Assembly: GCA_019639095.1 (NCBI GenBank)
Contig: JAHBSN010000007.1
Span: 1 to 34,649, forward strand
Direction: 5' to 3'
Length of the DNA: 34,649 nucleotides
Source: Actinomycetota bacterium
Lineage (GTDB): Bacteria; Actinomycetota; Acidimicrobiia; Acidimicrobiales; Iamiaceae
Both the position numbers and the translations under genes were made by a program. A model generated the notes under the pieces. It worked only from the letters and a program-made list of their open reading frames with translations. It searched no databases and had not been told where the DNA came from. Of this stretch, positions 13,266 to 21,072 are shown in pieces. Position 1 is the stretch's first letter. Each line of letters opens with the position of its first letter.

Positions 13266-14501
13266 TCAGCCCAGCGCGCCGCTCTCGCGCAGCTCGGCGA
13301 TCTTGGCGTCGTCGTAGCCGAGCACGTCGTGGAGGACCTGCTCGGTGTGCTGGCCGACGGTGGGCGCCCTGGTGGGCAGTGGCACGTCGACGTCGAGGTA
13401 CTTGATGGGCGACGGGAGCTGGTCGGCGCCGAGCCGCGACGCCGGGATCCACGGGAAGCGGTCCTGGAACTGGGGGTCGTCGGCCAGGGTCTGCGGGGTG
13501 TTGACGTTGATGATGGGCACCTCGATCTCGAGGCCGAGGTCCACCCACTCCTTGGCGGTCTTGGTCAGGAAGATCTCCTGGAGCTGGCGGCGCAGCTGCA
13601 CGTTGCCCACGGCGTGGTCGGCGAACTTGGCGCCCGGGTTGGCCTCGAACAGCTCCGGTCGCCCGACGCCCTTGCAGAAGTTCTCCCAGAACTCGCGCTC
13701 GGAGGCCTGCAGCAGCACGTAGCGCCCGTCGGAGGCCTCGTAGAACTGGTAGCGGACGCCGTCGCGCATGCCGGCGGTGCCGGGGGCGCGGCGCACGTAG
13801 TCGTCCGACGCGTTGCCGGTGACCTCGGACTCGGGCCGCTCGTAGGCCTTCCAGGTCTCGCTGCGCAGCCAGTCCATGGCCGCGGCGGCGTCGCTCTGGG
13901 CGATCTCCATGCGGCAGCCCTCCCCGGTGGCGCGGGCGCGGATGACGCCGGCCAGCACGCCGAGCGCGCCGAACAGCGGCCCGGCGTGGATGCCCATGGA
14001 CGGGTGCTCGGGGATGGCGGCGAAGCCGTCGTCGGTGATCTCGGGCTTCACCAGGCCGGCCCACACGTCGTAGGCGACGCCGTGGCTGGGCAGGTCGGCG
14101 TATGGGCCGGTCATGCCGTAGCCGGAGATGGTGGCGAACACGATGCGGGGGTTGACCTCGCGCAGCTTCTCGTAGCCGAGACCGCGGCGCTCGAGCCCGC
14201 CGGGGCGCATGGCCTCGATGACGACGTCGGCGTCCTTCACGAGGGCGAGGTAGGTCTCCACGGCCTCGGGCTTGCGCAGGTCGAGCACCAGCGAGCGCTT
14301 GCCCCGGTTGACGTGGAGGTGCATGAGCGAGTCGCCCTCCACGATGGGCCAGGTCATCTGGCGGATGTAGTCGCCCGAGGGGCTCTCGACCTTGATGACC
14401 TCGGCGCCGAGGTCGGCCAGGTGGGTGGTGATGGCGGCGGGTCCGAGCATCGAGCTCTCGATGATCCGGACGCCGGCCAGGGGAGCGGAGCTGGTTGCCA
14501 T
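13266..14501 (-). CDS. Family III CoA transferase (CaiB/BaiF)
   Basis: A 411-residue protein of the CaiB/BaiF family. It has PLAGVRIIESSMLGPAAITTHLADLGAEVIKVE at 7-39, RGKRSLVLDLRKPEA, ADVVIEAMRPGGLERRGLGYE, FATISGYGMTGPYADLPSHGVAYD, GVLAGVIRARATGEG and the C-terminal PTRAPTVGQHTEQVL. These enzymes move CoA between carboxylic acids or racemise 2-methylacyl-CoAs. In the segment where the family normally has its catalytic Asp (before the GALGVLA helix) I read SMGIHAGPLF without an Asp, so the chemistry may differ. It diverges from the amidohydrolase across a 125-bp gap with two palindromic operators. A GAGG ribosome-binding site precedes the ATG. A 2-methylacyl-CoA role in side-chain catabolism is inference. 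Confidence 0.82.
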   Translation of the reverse strand: MATSSAPLAGVRIIESSMLGPAAITTHLADLGAEVIKVESPSGDYIRQMTWPIVEGDSLMHLHVNRGKRSLVLDLRKPEAVETYLALVKDADVVIEAMRPGGLERRGLGYEKLREVNPRIVFATISGYGMTGPYADLPSHGVAYDVWAGLVKPEITDDGFAAIPEHPSMGIHAGPLFGALGVLAGVIRARATGEGCRMEIAQSDAAAAMDWLRSETWKAYERPESEVTGNASDDYVRRAPGTAGMRDGVRYQFYEASDGRYVLLQASEREFWENFCKGVGRPELFEANPGAKFADHAVGNVQLRRQLQEIFLTKTAKEWVDLGLEIEVPIINVNTPQTLADDPQFQDRFPWIPASRLGADQLPSPIKYLDVDVPLPTRAPTVGQHTEQVLHDVLGYDDAKIAELRESGALG

Positions 14502-14548
14502 GGGTTCGACCTCGTGGTGTGGCGGGGCACGCGGGGGTACCGTGGAAC

Positions 14549-14562
14549 GAGAACACGTTCTC
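14549..14562. promoter_or_regulatory. KstR-like operator between CoA transferase and amidohydrolase
   Basis: GAGAACACGTTCTC contains the AAC-N2-GTT core with arms that extend to 7 bp when the flanking C and G are included; the outer T/A of the KstR consensus are G/C here. It is shared by two divergent genes. Confidence 0.55.
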
Positions 14563-14579
14563 GTTTCGTGCGCCGATTT

Positions 14580-14594
14580 CTGACGGACCGTCAG
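14580..14594. promoter_or_regulatory. Second-type palindrome CTGACGGACCGTCAG
   Basis: Perfect 7-bp arms around a central A, 33 nt upstream of the amidohydrolase GTG and 17 nt after the KstR-like box. The same palindrome recurs in variant form at 21048 and 22033. The cognate regulator is unknown; TetR-like by its shape. Confidence 0.6.
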
Positions 14595-14626
14595 ATTAGC
14601 GCCTACCCGATGCAGGGGGACCCGCC

Positions 14627-15805
14627 GTGACCACCGTGGACTACGAGATCTTCGACGCCGACAACCACTACTACGAGGCCACCGACGCCTTCACCCGCCA
14701 CCTCGAGCCGCAGTTCGCCAAGCGCGCCATGCAGTGGGCCGAGGTCGACGGGCGCACCCGCCTGGTGGTGGGCGGGCGCATCAACCGCTTCATCCCGAAC
14801 CCGCAGTTCGACCCGGTGGCCCGCCCCGGCTGCCTCGACGACTACTTCCGCGGCCGGTCGCCGGCCGACGACATCCGCGGCGCGTTCGGCCAGCTCGAGC
14901 CCATCAGCCCTGCGTACCGGAACCGCGATGCCCGCATCGAGGTGCTCGACGCGCAGGGCATGAAGGGCTGCTTCATGTTCCCCACGCTGGGTGTGGGCAT
15001 GGAGGAGGCGCTGATCGGCGACCCCGACGCCGCCCACGCCGCCTTCCGCGCCCTCAACCGCTGGGTGGACGACGACTGGGGCCTCCACTACCAGGAGCGC
15101 ATCTTCAGCGCCCCGTACCTCACCCTGCTGGACCCCGACCAGGCGCTCGACGAGGCGCGCTGGGCGGTGGCCGGCGGCGCCCGCGTGGTGGTGATGCGGG
15201 CCGGTCCGGTGATGGCGCCCACCGGCGGTCGCTCGCCCGGCGACGCCCGCTACGACCCGATGTGGAGGGTGCTGGCCGACGCCGGCGTCACCGTCGCCTA
15301 CCACTCGGGCGAGGCCGGCTACGGCCGCTACGTGGTGGATTGGGGCGAGTCGGCGGAGTTCGAGGCGTTCCGTCGCACGCCGCTCTACGGCCTGCTCACC
15401 TCCGACCGCGCCATCAGCGACACCGTGGCCGCGCTGATCTGCCACGGCGTGTTCGACCGCTTCCCGTCGCTGCGGGTGGCCACGATCGAGAGCGGCTCGG
15501 AGTGGGTGCACCCGCTCATCAAGAAGCTGGGCAAGGCCTGGTCGATGACCCCGGGCGCGTTCGCCGCCGACCCGGTGGCCCGGCTCCGCAGCAACGTCTG
15601 GGTGGCCCCGTACTACGAGGACGACATCCGGCACCTGGCCGACGCCATCGGCTCGGACCACGTGCTGTTCGGCTCCGACTGGCCCCACGCCGAGGGCCTG
15701 GCCGACCCGCGCTCGTTCGTCGACGACCTGGAGGGGTTCTCCGACGACGAGGTGCGCCTCATCATGCGCGACAACGCCGAGGCGCTCAGCCGGCCGCCCG
15801 CCTGA
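14627..15805 (+). CDS. Amidohydrolase-2 family protein
   Basis: A 392-residue metal-dependent hydrolase of the ACMSD/amidohydrolase_2 type. The N-terminal FDADNHYYE at 9-17 is the first metal motif (Asp10/Asp12/His14, in place of DxHxH), VTVAYHSGEAG in the second half holds a barrel-end His, and LFGSDWPHAEG near the C-terminus carries the conserved Asp. Members perform decarboxylation or hydrolysis of cyclic or aromatic acids; such genes are frequent in actinobacterial lipid/steroid clusters without a known reaction. The GTG at 14627 is preceded by a good ribosome-binding site (GGGGGA). fadD follows 25 bp downstream in the same direction, so the pair probably forms an operon controlled by the two palindromes upstream. 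Confidence 0.82.
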   Translation: MTTVDYEIFDADNHYYEATDAFTRHLEPQFAKRAMQWAEVDGRTRLVVGGRINRFIPNPQFDPVARPGCLDDYFRGRSPADDIRGAFGQLEPISPAYRNRDARIEVLDAQGMKGCFMFPTLGVGMEEALIGDPDAAHAAFRALNRWVDDDWGLHYQERIFSAPYLTLLDPDQALDEARWAVAGGARVVVMRAGPVMAPTGGRSPGDARYDPMWRVLADAGVTVAYHSGEAGYGRYVVDWGESAEFEAFRRTPLYGLLTSDRAISDTVAALICHGVFDRFPSLRVATIESGSEWVHPLIKKLGKAWSMTPGAFAADPVARLRSNVWVAPYYEDDIRHLADAIGSDHVLFGSDWPHAEGLADPRSFVDDLEGFSDDEVRLIMRDNAEALSRPPA

Positions 15806-15830
15806 GGCGCCCTCTGCCACAGTGTCCCCG

Positions 15831-17492
15831 ATGAACGACGCCGCGGCCCCCGCCTCGTACAACTTCGCCGACCTCTGGGAGGCCGTCTGGCCGCTGGTGT
15901 CCGATCGCGAGGCGCTCGTGTGCGGCCCGCAGCGGCGCACCTACGCCCAGCTCGCCGAGCGGGCCAACCGGCTGGCCCACCACCTGCGCGCCGCCGGGGT
16001 GGGACCGGGCGACCGCATCGGGCTGTTCCTGCGCAACGACGCCGGCTACCTCGAGGCCATGATCGCCGCCTTCTCGTTGCGCGCCGTGCCGGTGAACATG
16101 AACCACCGCTACACCGGCGAGGAGCTCGGCTTCCTGATCGCGGACTCCGGCGCGGTGGCCCTGCTCGTCCACGAGACGCTCACCGGTGCGGTGGCCACCG
16201 TGCCCGGCGGGGTCGATCACCTGCGCACGCTCCTGGTGCTCGACGACCCCGACCCCGCCACGGTGGAGGGTGATCGGGCCGACCTCCCGGGGGCCACGAC
16301 CTACGAGGACGCCCTCGCCGCGTCGTCGCCCGATCCCGTGGCGACCCCGGGCCGCAGCGGCGACGACGAGTACCTCATGTACACCGGCGGCACCACAGGG
16401 CGGCCCAAGGGCGTGCAGTGGCGCCAGGAGGACGCCTTCTTCGCGTGCATCGGCGGTGGCGACCCCATGCGCCTCTCGGGCCCGGTCGACGAGCCCGGCC
16501 AGCTGCTCGAGCGCATCGTGCCCGCCTTCTCGTTCCTGCCCCTCGCGCCGCTCATGCACGCCGCCGCCCAGTGGACCACCTGGTCGTGGCTGCTGGCGGG
16601 CGGCAAGACCGTGCTCATGCCCGGTCGCCTCCACGGACCGACCGTCTGGCAGGCCGTGGTGGACGAGGGCGTCAACTCCCTCACGGTGGTGGGCGACGCC
16701 GTGGGCCGCCCGCTGGTGGAGGCCTGGGAGGCCGAGCCCGACCGCTGGGACGTGGCCAACCTGTTCGCCATCTCCAACGGCGGCGCGCCCATGTCGCCGT
16801 CGCTCAAGACCCGCCTCGCCGAGCTGTTCCCCGGGCGGGCGATCGTCGACGGCTTCGGGTCGAGCGAGAGCGGGGTGCAGGGCTCGCAGCGCCTCCAGGC
16901 CGGCGACCCCATCACCGGGTTGGCCCGCTTCGCCCCCGGCCCGCTCACCGGCGTGTTCGACGACGACCTGCGCCCCGTGGCGCCCGGCTCCGGCGTGATC
17001 GGCCGGGTGGCCAACGCCGGGCGCCTGCCGCGCGGCTACCTCAACGACCCCGCCAAGACCGCCGAGACCTTCGTGGAGGTCGACGGGCAGCGCTACTGCT
17101 TCACCGGCGACCTGGCCACGGTGGAGCCCGACGGCACCATCCAGCTGCTCGGCCGGGGCTCGCTGTGCATCAACACGGGTGGGGAGAAGGTCTTCCCCGA
17201 GGAGGTGGAGTCGGTCCTGGTGGACCACCCCTCGGTGGCCGACGTGCTCGTGGTGGGCACGCCCGACGAGCGCTGGGGCAGCGCGGTCACCGCCGTGGTG
17301 GAGCCGGCCGACGCCGACGCCCCGCCGAGCCTCGACGACCTGCGCGAGCACGCCCGCGCCCACCTCGCCGGCTTCAAGATCCCCAAGCGCCTCGTGGTGG
17401 TCGACCGCGTGGTGCGCTCGCCCGCGGGCAAGGCCGACTACCGCTGGGCCCAGGCCGCCGCGGCCGAGGGCTTCGAGGCCACGGGCGGCTGA
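15831..17492 (+). CDS. Acyl-CoA synthetase, FadD19/FadD17-like
   Basis: A 553-residue ANL-superfamily enzyme. P-loop YTGGTTGRPKG lies at 184-194 followed by VQWRQEDAFFACIGGGD, a run characteristic of the FadD19-type (PRK07798) branch. Also visible are the SNGGAPMSPSLK and DGFGSSESG segments, YCFTGDLATVEPDG (adenylate-binding Asp), and the C-terminal catalytic Lys534 in SPAGKADYRW. In mycobacteria FadD19 and FadD17 activate cholesterol side-chain acids to CoA thioesters, so a steroidal or long branched acid is a likely substrate; this is by family, not shown here. ATG 15831 is preferred to the GTG three codons upstream. Confidence 0.85.
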   Translation: MNDAAAPASYNFADLWEAVWPLVSDREALVCGPQRRTYAQLAERANRLAHHLRAAGVGPGDRIGLFLRNDAGYLEAMIAAFSLRAVPVNMNHRYTGEELGFLIADSGAVALLVHETLTGAVATVPGGVDHLRTLLVLDDPDPATVEGDRADLPGATTYEDALAASSPDPVATPGRSGDDEYLMYTGGTTGRPKGVQWRQEDAFFACIGGGDPMRLSGPVDEPGQLLERIVPAFSFLPLAPLMHAAAQWTTWSWLLAGGKTVLMPGRLHGPTVWQAVVDEGVNSLTVVGDAVGRPLVEAWEAEPDRWDVANLFAISNGGAPMSPSLKTRLAELFPGRAIVDGFGSSESGVQGSQRLQAGDPITGLARFAPGPLTGVFDDDLRPVAPGSGVIGRVANAGRLPRGYLNDPAKTAETFVEVDGQRYCFTGDLATVEPDGTIQLLGRGSLCINTGGEKVFPEEVESVLVDHPSVADVLVVGTPDERWGSAVTAVVEPADADAPPSLDDLREHARAHLAGFKIPKRLVVVDRVVRSPAGKADYRWAQAAAAEGFEATGG

Positions 17493-17538
17493 CCGCAGCC
17501 GGGCGGGCCGCAGCCGGCGGCCGGTGGCCAGCGCTCAG
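17489..17538. terminator. Shared hairpin between fadD and carotenoid oxygenase genes
   Basis: CTGACCGC and GCGCTCAG pair with one mismatch in 8 bp and contain the stop codons of both convergent genes. Inside lies a second small stem (GCCGC AGCCG GCGGC). No U-tract. Confidence 0.4.
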
Positions 17539-18971
17539 GCGTCGGCGGCGAACCAGTTGGCGTGGAACCCGAACGGCATCCGGTGGCGCAGGTGCACCCG
17601 GGCGATCGGGCCGGCCGCCACGTCGCGAGCGTCGAGGATGCACACGTCGGTGCGCTCGGTGGCCGAGTCGTAGACCGCGTTGATCAGCCATCCGTCGTCC
17701 TCGGCGGAGCCCTGCGGGTCCGGCGCGAAGACGCTCTCGCCCACGTGGCCGGTGGGTCCGGCGCTCCAGACCTGGCGGGCACCGGTCCGGTCGTCGTAGG
17801 CCACGATGCTGTCGAAGTCGCCGAGGCGACGGTCGGGCGCGATGGCCGACGACATGTAGTGGTATCGGGAGCGGACGCCGTCGTAGTCGTCGTTGAAGCG
17901 GCAGAAGTCGCCGCCGAGGTCGTCGATCTGCTCCCAGCCGGCGGTGCCCGCGGCGAGGTCGACCCAGAAGCGCGCCGGGTAGGGCGGGTCGTCGTCGTTC
18001 GCCCGCTCGTCGATGGGTGCCGTCGGGTCGATCCCGAAGTTCGGGTGCTCGAAGCGCGTGCCGGAGAACTCGATCCGGTCGCCGTCGGCCCAGCCGTTCC
18101 AGAAGTGCTGGACGTGGCCCGGGTCGATCTCGAACCAGCGCACCTCCGGGGCGGTCCCCAGCCGCGGCATGACCCCGATCCGGGTGCCGTTGTCGGGACG
18201 CCACTGCACCATGGGGCCCTTGCCCAGGTTGGCGACGTCGAACACGATCGGCGAGTCGAGGAACACCATGTGGTCCTCGGTGATGATGCAGTCGTGCATC
18301 ATCACCGGCGCCGGGATGGGCAGCTTGGCGCGGTGGACCAACTTCCCGGCGGCGTCGACCACGTAGTAGCGGATGATCGGCTCGAAGACCGAGTACGAGA
18401 AGAAGAACATCTCGCCGGTGCGGGGGTCGAGGCGGGGGTGGGCCGTCATGGCCCCGTGGAAGGCGCCGTCGAAGTCGTACTCACCGACGGTGTCGAGCGA
18501 CGCGGTCACCTCGGTGGGCGGCCCGCCCTCCCACAGCGCCAGGTAGCGGCCGGCGTGGCGGACGATGTGGGTGTTGGCCGGGTTCTTCACCGGGCCGGCA
18601 TCGCCCACCAGCGACGCGTCGGGGAAGTTCATGACGTCGCCGAGCCCGGGGTAGACGGCGTGGCCGAGCCGGGCCTCGGCCTCGAGCCCTCGGCTGCGGA
18701 TCCAGCGGTTCCGGTAGGAGGCGCCATCGTCGGCGAAGGTGACGGCGTGCAGCATGCCGTCTCCGTCGAACATGTGGTAGCGACCGATCGGCTGGAAGGC
18801 CGGGTTGGGGCCGTTGCGCACGAACGCGCCGCGCAGGCCGGCGGGCAAGTGGCCGGTGACCTCGAGGGCGACGTCGTCGACCTCTTCGCTGACCGGGAAC
18901 AGGTTGCCCTCGAGGTCGGGCTGGTGCTCCTGGTTCGTCACGTGGCCGACGAGGGTGGCAGGGCCGTTCAC
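17535..18971 (-). CDS. Carotenoid oxygenase family protein
   Basis: A 478-residue seven-bladed-propeller dioxygenase of the carotenoid/stilbene cleavage family. All four iron-binding histidines can be seen: His178 (MTAHPRLD), His226 (MMHDCIITE), His289 (HVQHFWN) and His470 (FGFHANWF). The N-terminal GAFVRNGPNPAF at 48-59 and FDGDGMLHAV at 68-77 are also diagnostic. Substrates in the family range from carotenoids to stilbenes and isoeugenol; none can be assigned, and no carotenoid synthesis gene is near. The GTG at 18971 is chosen for the AAGGAG ribosome-binding site six bases upstream. A palindrome at 19011-19025 may be its operator. Confidence 0.88.
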   Translation of the reverse strand: MNGPATLVGHVTNQEHQPDLEGNLFPVSEEVDDVALEVTGHLPAGLRGAFVRNGPNPAFQPIGRYHMFDGDGMLHAVTFADDGASYRNRWIRSRGLEAEARLGHAVYPGLGDVMNFPDASLVGDAGPVKNPANTHIVRHAGRYLALWEGGPPTEVTASLDTVGEYDFDGAFHGAMTAHPRLDPRTGEMFFFSYSVFEPIIRYYVVDAAGKLVHRAKLPIPAPVMMHDCIITEDHMVFLDSPIVFDVANLGKGPMVQWRPDNGTRIGVMPRLGTAPEVRWFEIDPGHVQHFWNGWADGDRIEFSGTRFEHPNFGIDPTAPIDERANDDDPPYPARFWVDLAAGTAGWEQIDDLGGDFCRFNDDYDGVRSRYHYMSSAIAPDRRLGDFDSIVAYDDRTGARQVWSAGPTGHVGESVFAPDPQGSAEDDGWLINAVYDSATERTDVCILDARDVAAGPIARVHLRHRMPFGFHANWFAADA

Positions 18972-19010
18972 GACGTGCTCCTTGGGGGCGGCGAGGTGGA
19001 TCCGCCTCAG

Positions 19011-19025
19011 CTTAACAGTGTTCAG
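19011..19025. promoter_or_regulatory. Palindrome upstream of carotenoid oxygenase gene
   Basis: CTTAACAGTGTTCAG has 7-bp arms with one mismatch about a central G, in the 92-bp gap between the crotonase and carotenoid oxygenase genes. It looks like a TetR-family operator but differs from both other operator types in the window. Confidence 0.45.
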
Positions 19026-19063
19026 ACGGAGCGACCGAGGTCGGTCGCCGAGGCCGGTGGCGC

Positions 19064-19834
19064 TCAGCGTCCGTGGCGGCCCTCGCCGTCGCGGAACCGG
19101 GTGGCGCCCTCCACGGCCTCGCCGCTCGCCAGCGTCTCGGTGCCGTGGTGGTACTCGGTGCGCAGTGCGTCGTCGAGGTCGAGCGACCACTGCTCGTAGG
19201 ACGACAGCCGGTCGTTGCGCAGGCACACCTGGGGGAAGGCGGCGATCTGGGCGGCCAGCTCCACGGCGCCGTCGAGCGCCCCGCCGGGCTCGGTCAGGCG
19301 GTTGGCCAGCCCCATCGCGAGCGCCTCGGGTCCCGACACCCCGCGACCGGTGAGGATCAGGTCCAGCGCGTGGCTGTGGCCGACCAGGCGGGGGAGTCGG
19401 ATGGTGCCGCCGTCCACCAGCGGCACGCCCCAGCGCCGGCAGTACACGCCGAAGGTGGCGTCGGTTGCCGCCACGCGCAGGTCGCACCACACCGCCAGCT
19501 CCAGCCCACCGGCCACGGCGTGGCCCTCCACGGCCGCGATCACCGGCTTGGTGAGCAGCATCCGGGTGGGACCCATCGGGCCCGGGCCCTCCTCGAGGAC
19601 GCGGTTGCCCCGGCCTTCGCTGATGCCCTTCAGGTCGGCCCCGGCGCAGAACGTGCCGCCGGCGCCGGTGAGCACGGCCACCGCGACGTCGTCGTCCCCG
19701 TCGAACGCGGCGAAGGCGGCCTCGAGTGCGTCGGCGGTGGGCCGGTCGACGGCGTTGCGGACCTCGGGGCGGTCGATGGTGACGATGCGGACGGGCCCGC
19801 GGTCCTCGACCCGGACCGAGTCGCTCGCCGCCAC
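19064..19834 (-). CDS. Enoyl-CoA hydratase/isomerase family protein (crotonase fold)
   Basis: A 256-residue crotonase. The N-terminal VRIVTIDRPEVRNAVDR, GTFCAGADLKGI (first oxyanion-hole strand), AAVEGHAVAGGLELAVWCDLRVA (second), and CRRWGVPLVDGGTIRLPRLVG are all standard. In the last segment the hydratase glutamates are not in their usual places (RRWGVPLVDGG), so it may be an isomerase or hydrolase rather than a classical hydratase; this is a sequence impression. Its GTG lies one base after the stop of the P450 gene (TGAGGTG), so P450 and crotonase are almost certainly one operon. Confidence 0.85.
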   Translation of the reverse strand: MAASDSVRVEDRGPVRIVTIDRPEVRNAVDRPTADALEAAFAAFDGDDDVAVAVLTGAGGTFCAGADLKGISEGRGNRVLEEGPGPMGPTRMLLTKPVIAAVEGHAVAGGLELAVWCDLRVAATDATFGVYCRRWGVPLVDGGTIRLPRLVGHSHALDLILTGRGVSGPEALAMGLANRLTEPGGALDGAVELAAQIAAFPQVCLRNDRLSSYEQWSLDLDDALRTEYHHGTETLASGEAVEGATRFRDGEGRHGR

Positions 19835-19835
19835 C

Positions 19836-21029
19836 TCAGGCTCCCGCCGGTGCGACGGGCGAGAAGCGGACCGGCATCGACTCGTAGCCCGACACGAAGT
19901 TGGCGGCCCGGTAGGCGGGCTCCTCCGGGGACACCAGCTCGAGGTCGGGCAGCCGGGCCAGCAGCTGCTCGAACATCACCCGCAGCTCGAGGCGGGCCAG
20001 GCTGTTGCCCAGGCAGAAGTGCGTGCCGAACCCGAACGCCACGTGGTCGTTGGGCGTGCGCTCGACGTCGAACCGGAAGGGGTCGTCGAACACGTCCTCG
20101 TCGCGGTTGGCCGACGGGTACAGCAGCAGCACGTTGTCGCCCTCGCGGATCTGCTGGTCGCCCACCACCACGTCTCGCGTGGCCGTGCGGTTCATGTTCT
20201 TGATGGGCGTCACCCACCGCAGCATCTCCTCGATGCCGACGGTGAGCTTGGCCGGATCGGCGGCGAGCAGGTCCCACTGGCGCCGGTCGGCGAGCAGCTG
20301 CCAGGCGCCGCCGGAGATGACGTGGCGGGTGGTCTCGTCGCCCCCGATCAGGATCAGCAGCGACTCGTGGACCAGCTCGTCGTGGCTCAGCACGTCGCCG
20401 TCGACCTCGGCGTGGCAGAGCACGCTCATGAGGTCGTCTCGGGGCTCGGCCTTGCGGTCGGCGATCACGCCGCCGGCGTACTCGGTGTACCCGATGAACG
20501 CCTCGGTGGCCGGCCCGATCGAGTCGGGGTCGCCGGTGAGGGCGGTGAGCATGGCGTCGCTCCAGGTGAGGAGCTGGTTGCGGTCCTCGGGGGCCACGCC
20601 GAGGTCGTTGCCGATCATGATCAGCGGCAGGGGGGCGGCGATGTCCCACACGAAGTCGCACTCGCCGCGCTCGGCCACCCGGTCGATGATCTGGTCGCAC
20701 ACCTGGCGAACCTCGTCCTCGCGCTCGCGCACCCGGGCCGGCGTGAACCCCTTGTTGATGAGCTTGCGGCGCCGCAGGTGCTCGGGGTCGTCCATGTCGA
20801 TCATCATCGGGATGGCGTCGGCGTCGGCCCGGATCCCCCTGGCGTTGGAGAACGTGGCCGGGTCCTTCGAGATGGCCTTGAGGTCGGCGTAGCGGGCGAT
20901 GCCCCACGCCTGGCCGTCCCAGTAGACGGGCGCGTTGGCGCGCATCCAGGTGAACGCGTCGTGGGGGTTCCGGCCCCAGAACGCGCCGCTCACGAGATCG
21001 ATGTCGTCGCGGGTGGGGTGGTCGGGCAC
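19836..21029 (-). CDS. Cytochrome P450, CYP142-like steroid C26/C27 monooxygenase
   Basis: A 397-residue soluble P450. GGDETTR at 229-235 is the oxygen-binding I-helix motif, EEMLR at 267-271 the ExxR motif and FGFGTHFCLGN at 332-342 the heme loop with ligand Cys339. Several runs closely resemble, from memory, mycobacterial CYP142: the PMMIDMDDPEH stretch at 74-84, LLILIGGDETTRH, EEMLRW followed by TPIKNM, and ANFVSGYESMPV near the C-terminus. CYP142 hydroxylates and further oxidises the terminal methyl of the cholesterol side chain to the acid. The GTG at 21029 has GGAGG about eight bases upstream. It diverges from the alpha/beta hydrolase with a palindrome between them and is followed by the crotonase. 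Confidence 0.88.
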   Translation of the reverse strand: MPDHPTRDDIDLVSGAFWGRNPHDAFTWMRANAPVYWDGQAWGIARYADLKAISKDPATFSNARGIRADADAIPMMIDMDDPEHLRRRKLINKGFTPARVREREDEVRQVCDQIIDRVAERGECDFVWDIAAPLPLIMIGNDLGVAPEDRNQLLTWSDAMLTALTGDPDSIGPATEAFIGYTEYAGGVIADRKAEPRDDLMSVLCHAEVDGDVLSHDELVHESLLILIGGDETTRHVISGGAWQLLADRRQWDLLAADPAKLTVGIEEMLRWVTPIKNMNRTATRDVVVGDQQIREGDNVLLLYPSANRDEDVFDDPFRFDVERTPNDHVAFGFGTHFCLGNSLARLELRVMFEQLLARLPDLELVSPEEPAYRAANFVSGYESMPVRFSPVAPAGA

Positions 21030-21047
21030 CGGATGGCCTCCAAGATC

Positions 21048-21060
21048 TGACGGGTCGTCA
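21048..21060. promoter_or_regulatory. Second-type palindrome TGACGGGTCGTCA
   Basis: TGACG/CGTCA arms around a 3-nt centre, in the 43-bp gap between the P450 and alpha/beta hydrolase genes. It abuts the hydrolase -10 hexamer and lies 18 nt from the P450 start, so it could control both. Confidence 0.5.
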
Positions 21061-21066
21061 TATTGT
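21061..21066 (+). promoter_or_regulatory. -10 hexamer of the alpha/beta hydrolase gene
   Basis: TATTGT lies 6 nt before the GTG start and directly follows the palindrome at 21048-21060. This again suggests a leaderless transcript. Confidence 0.4.
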
Positions 21067-21072
21067 GGACCC

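Noticed and set aside
17493-17534. CCGCAGCCGG direct repeats as a recombination or regulatory site
   Set aside because: Two short GC-rich copies in a 42-bp convergent gap are better explained as part of the terminator hairpin.
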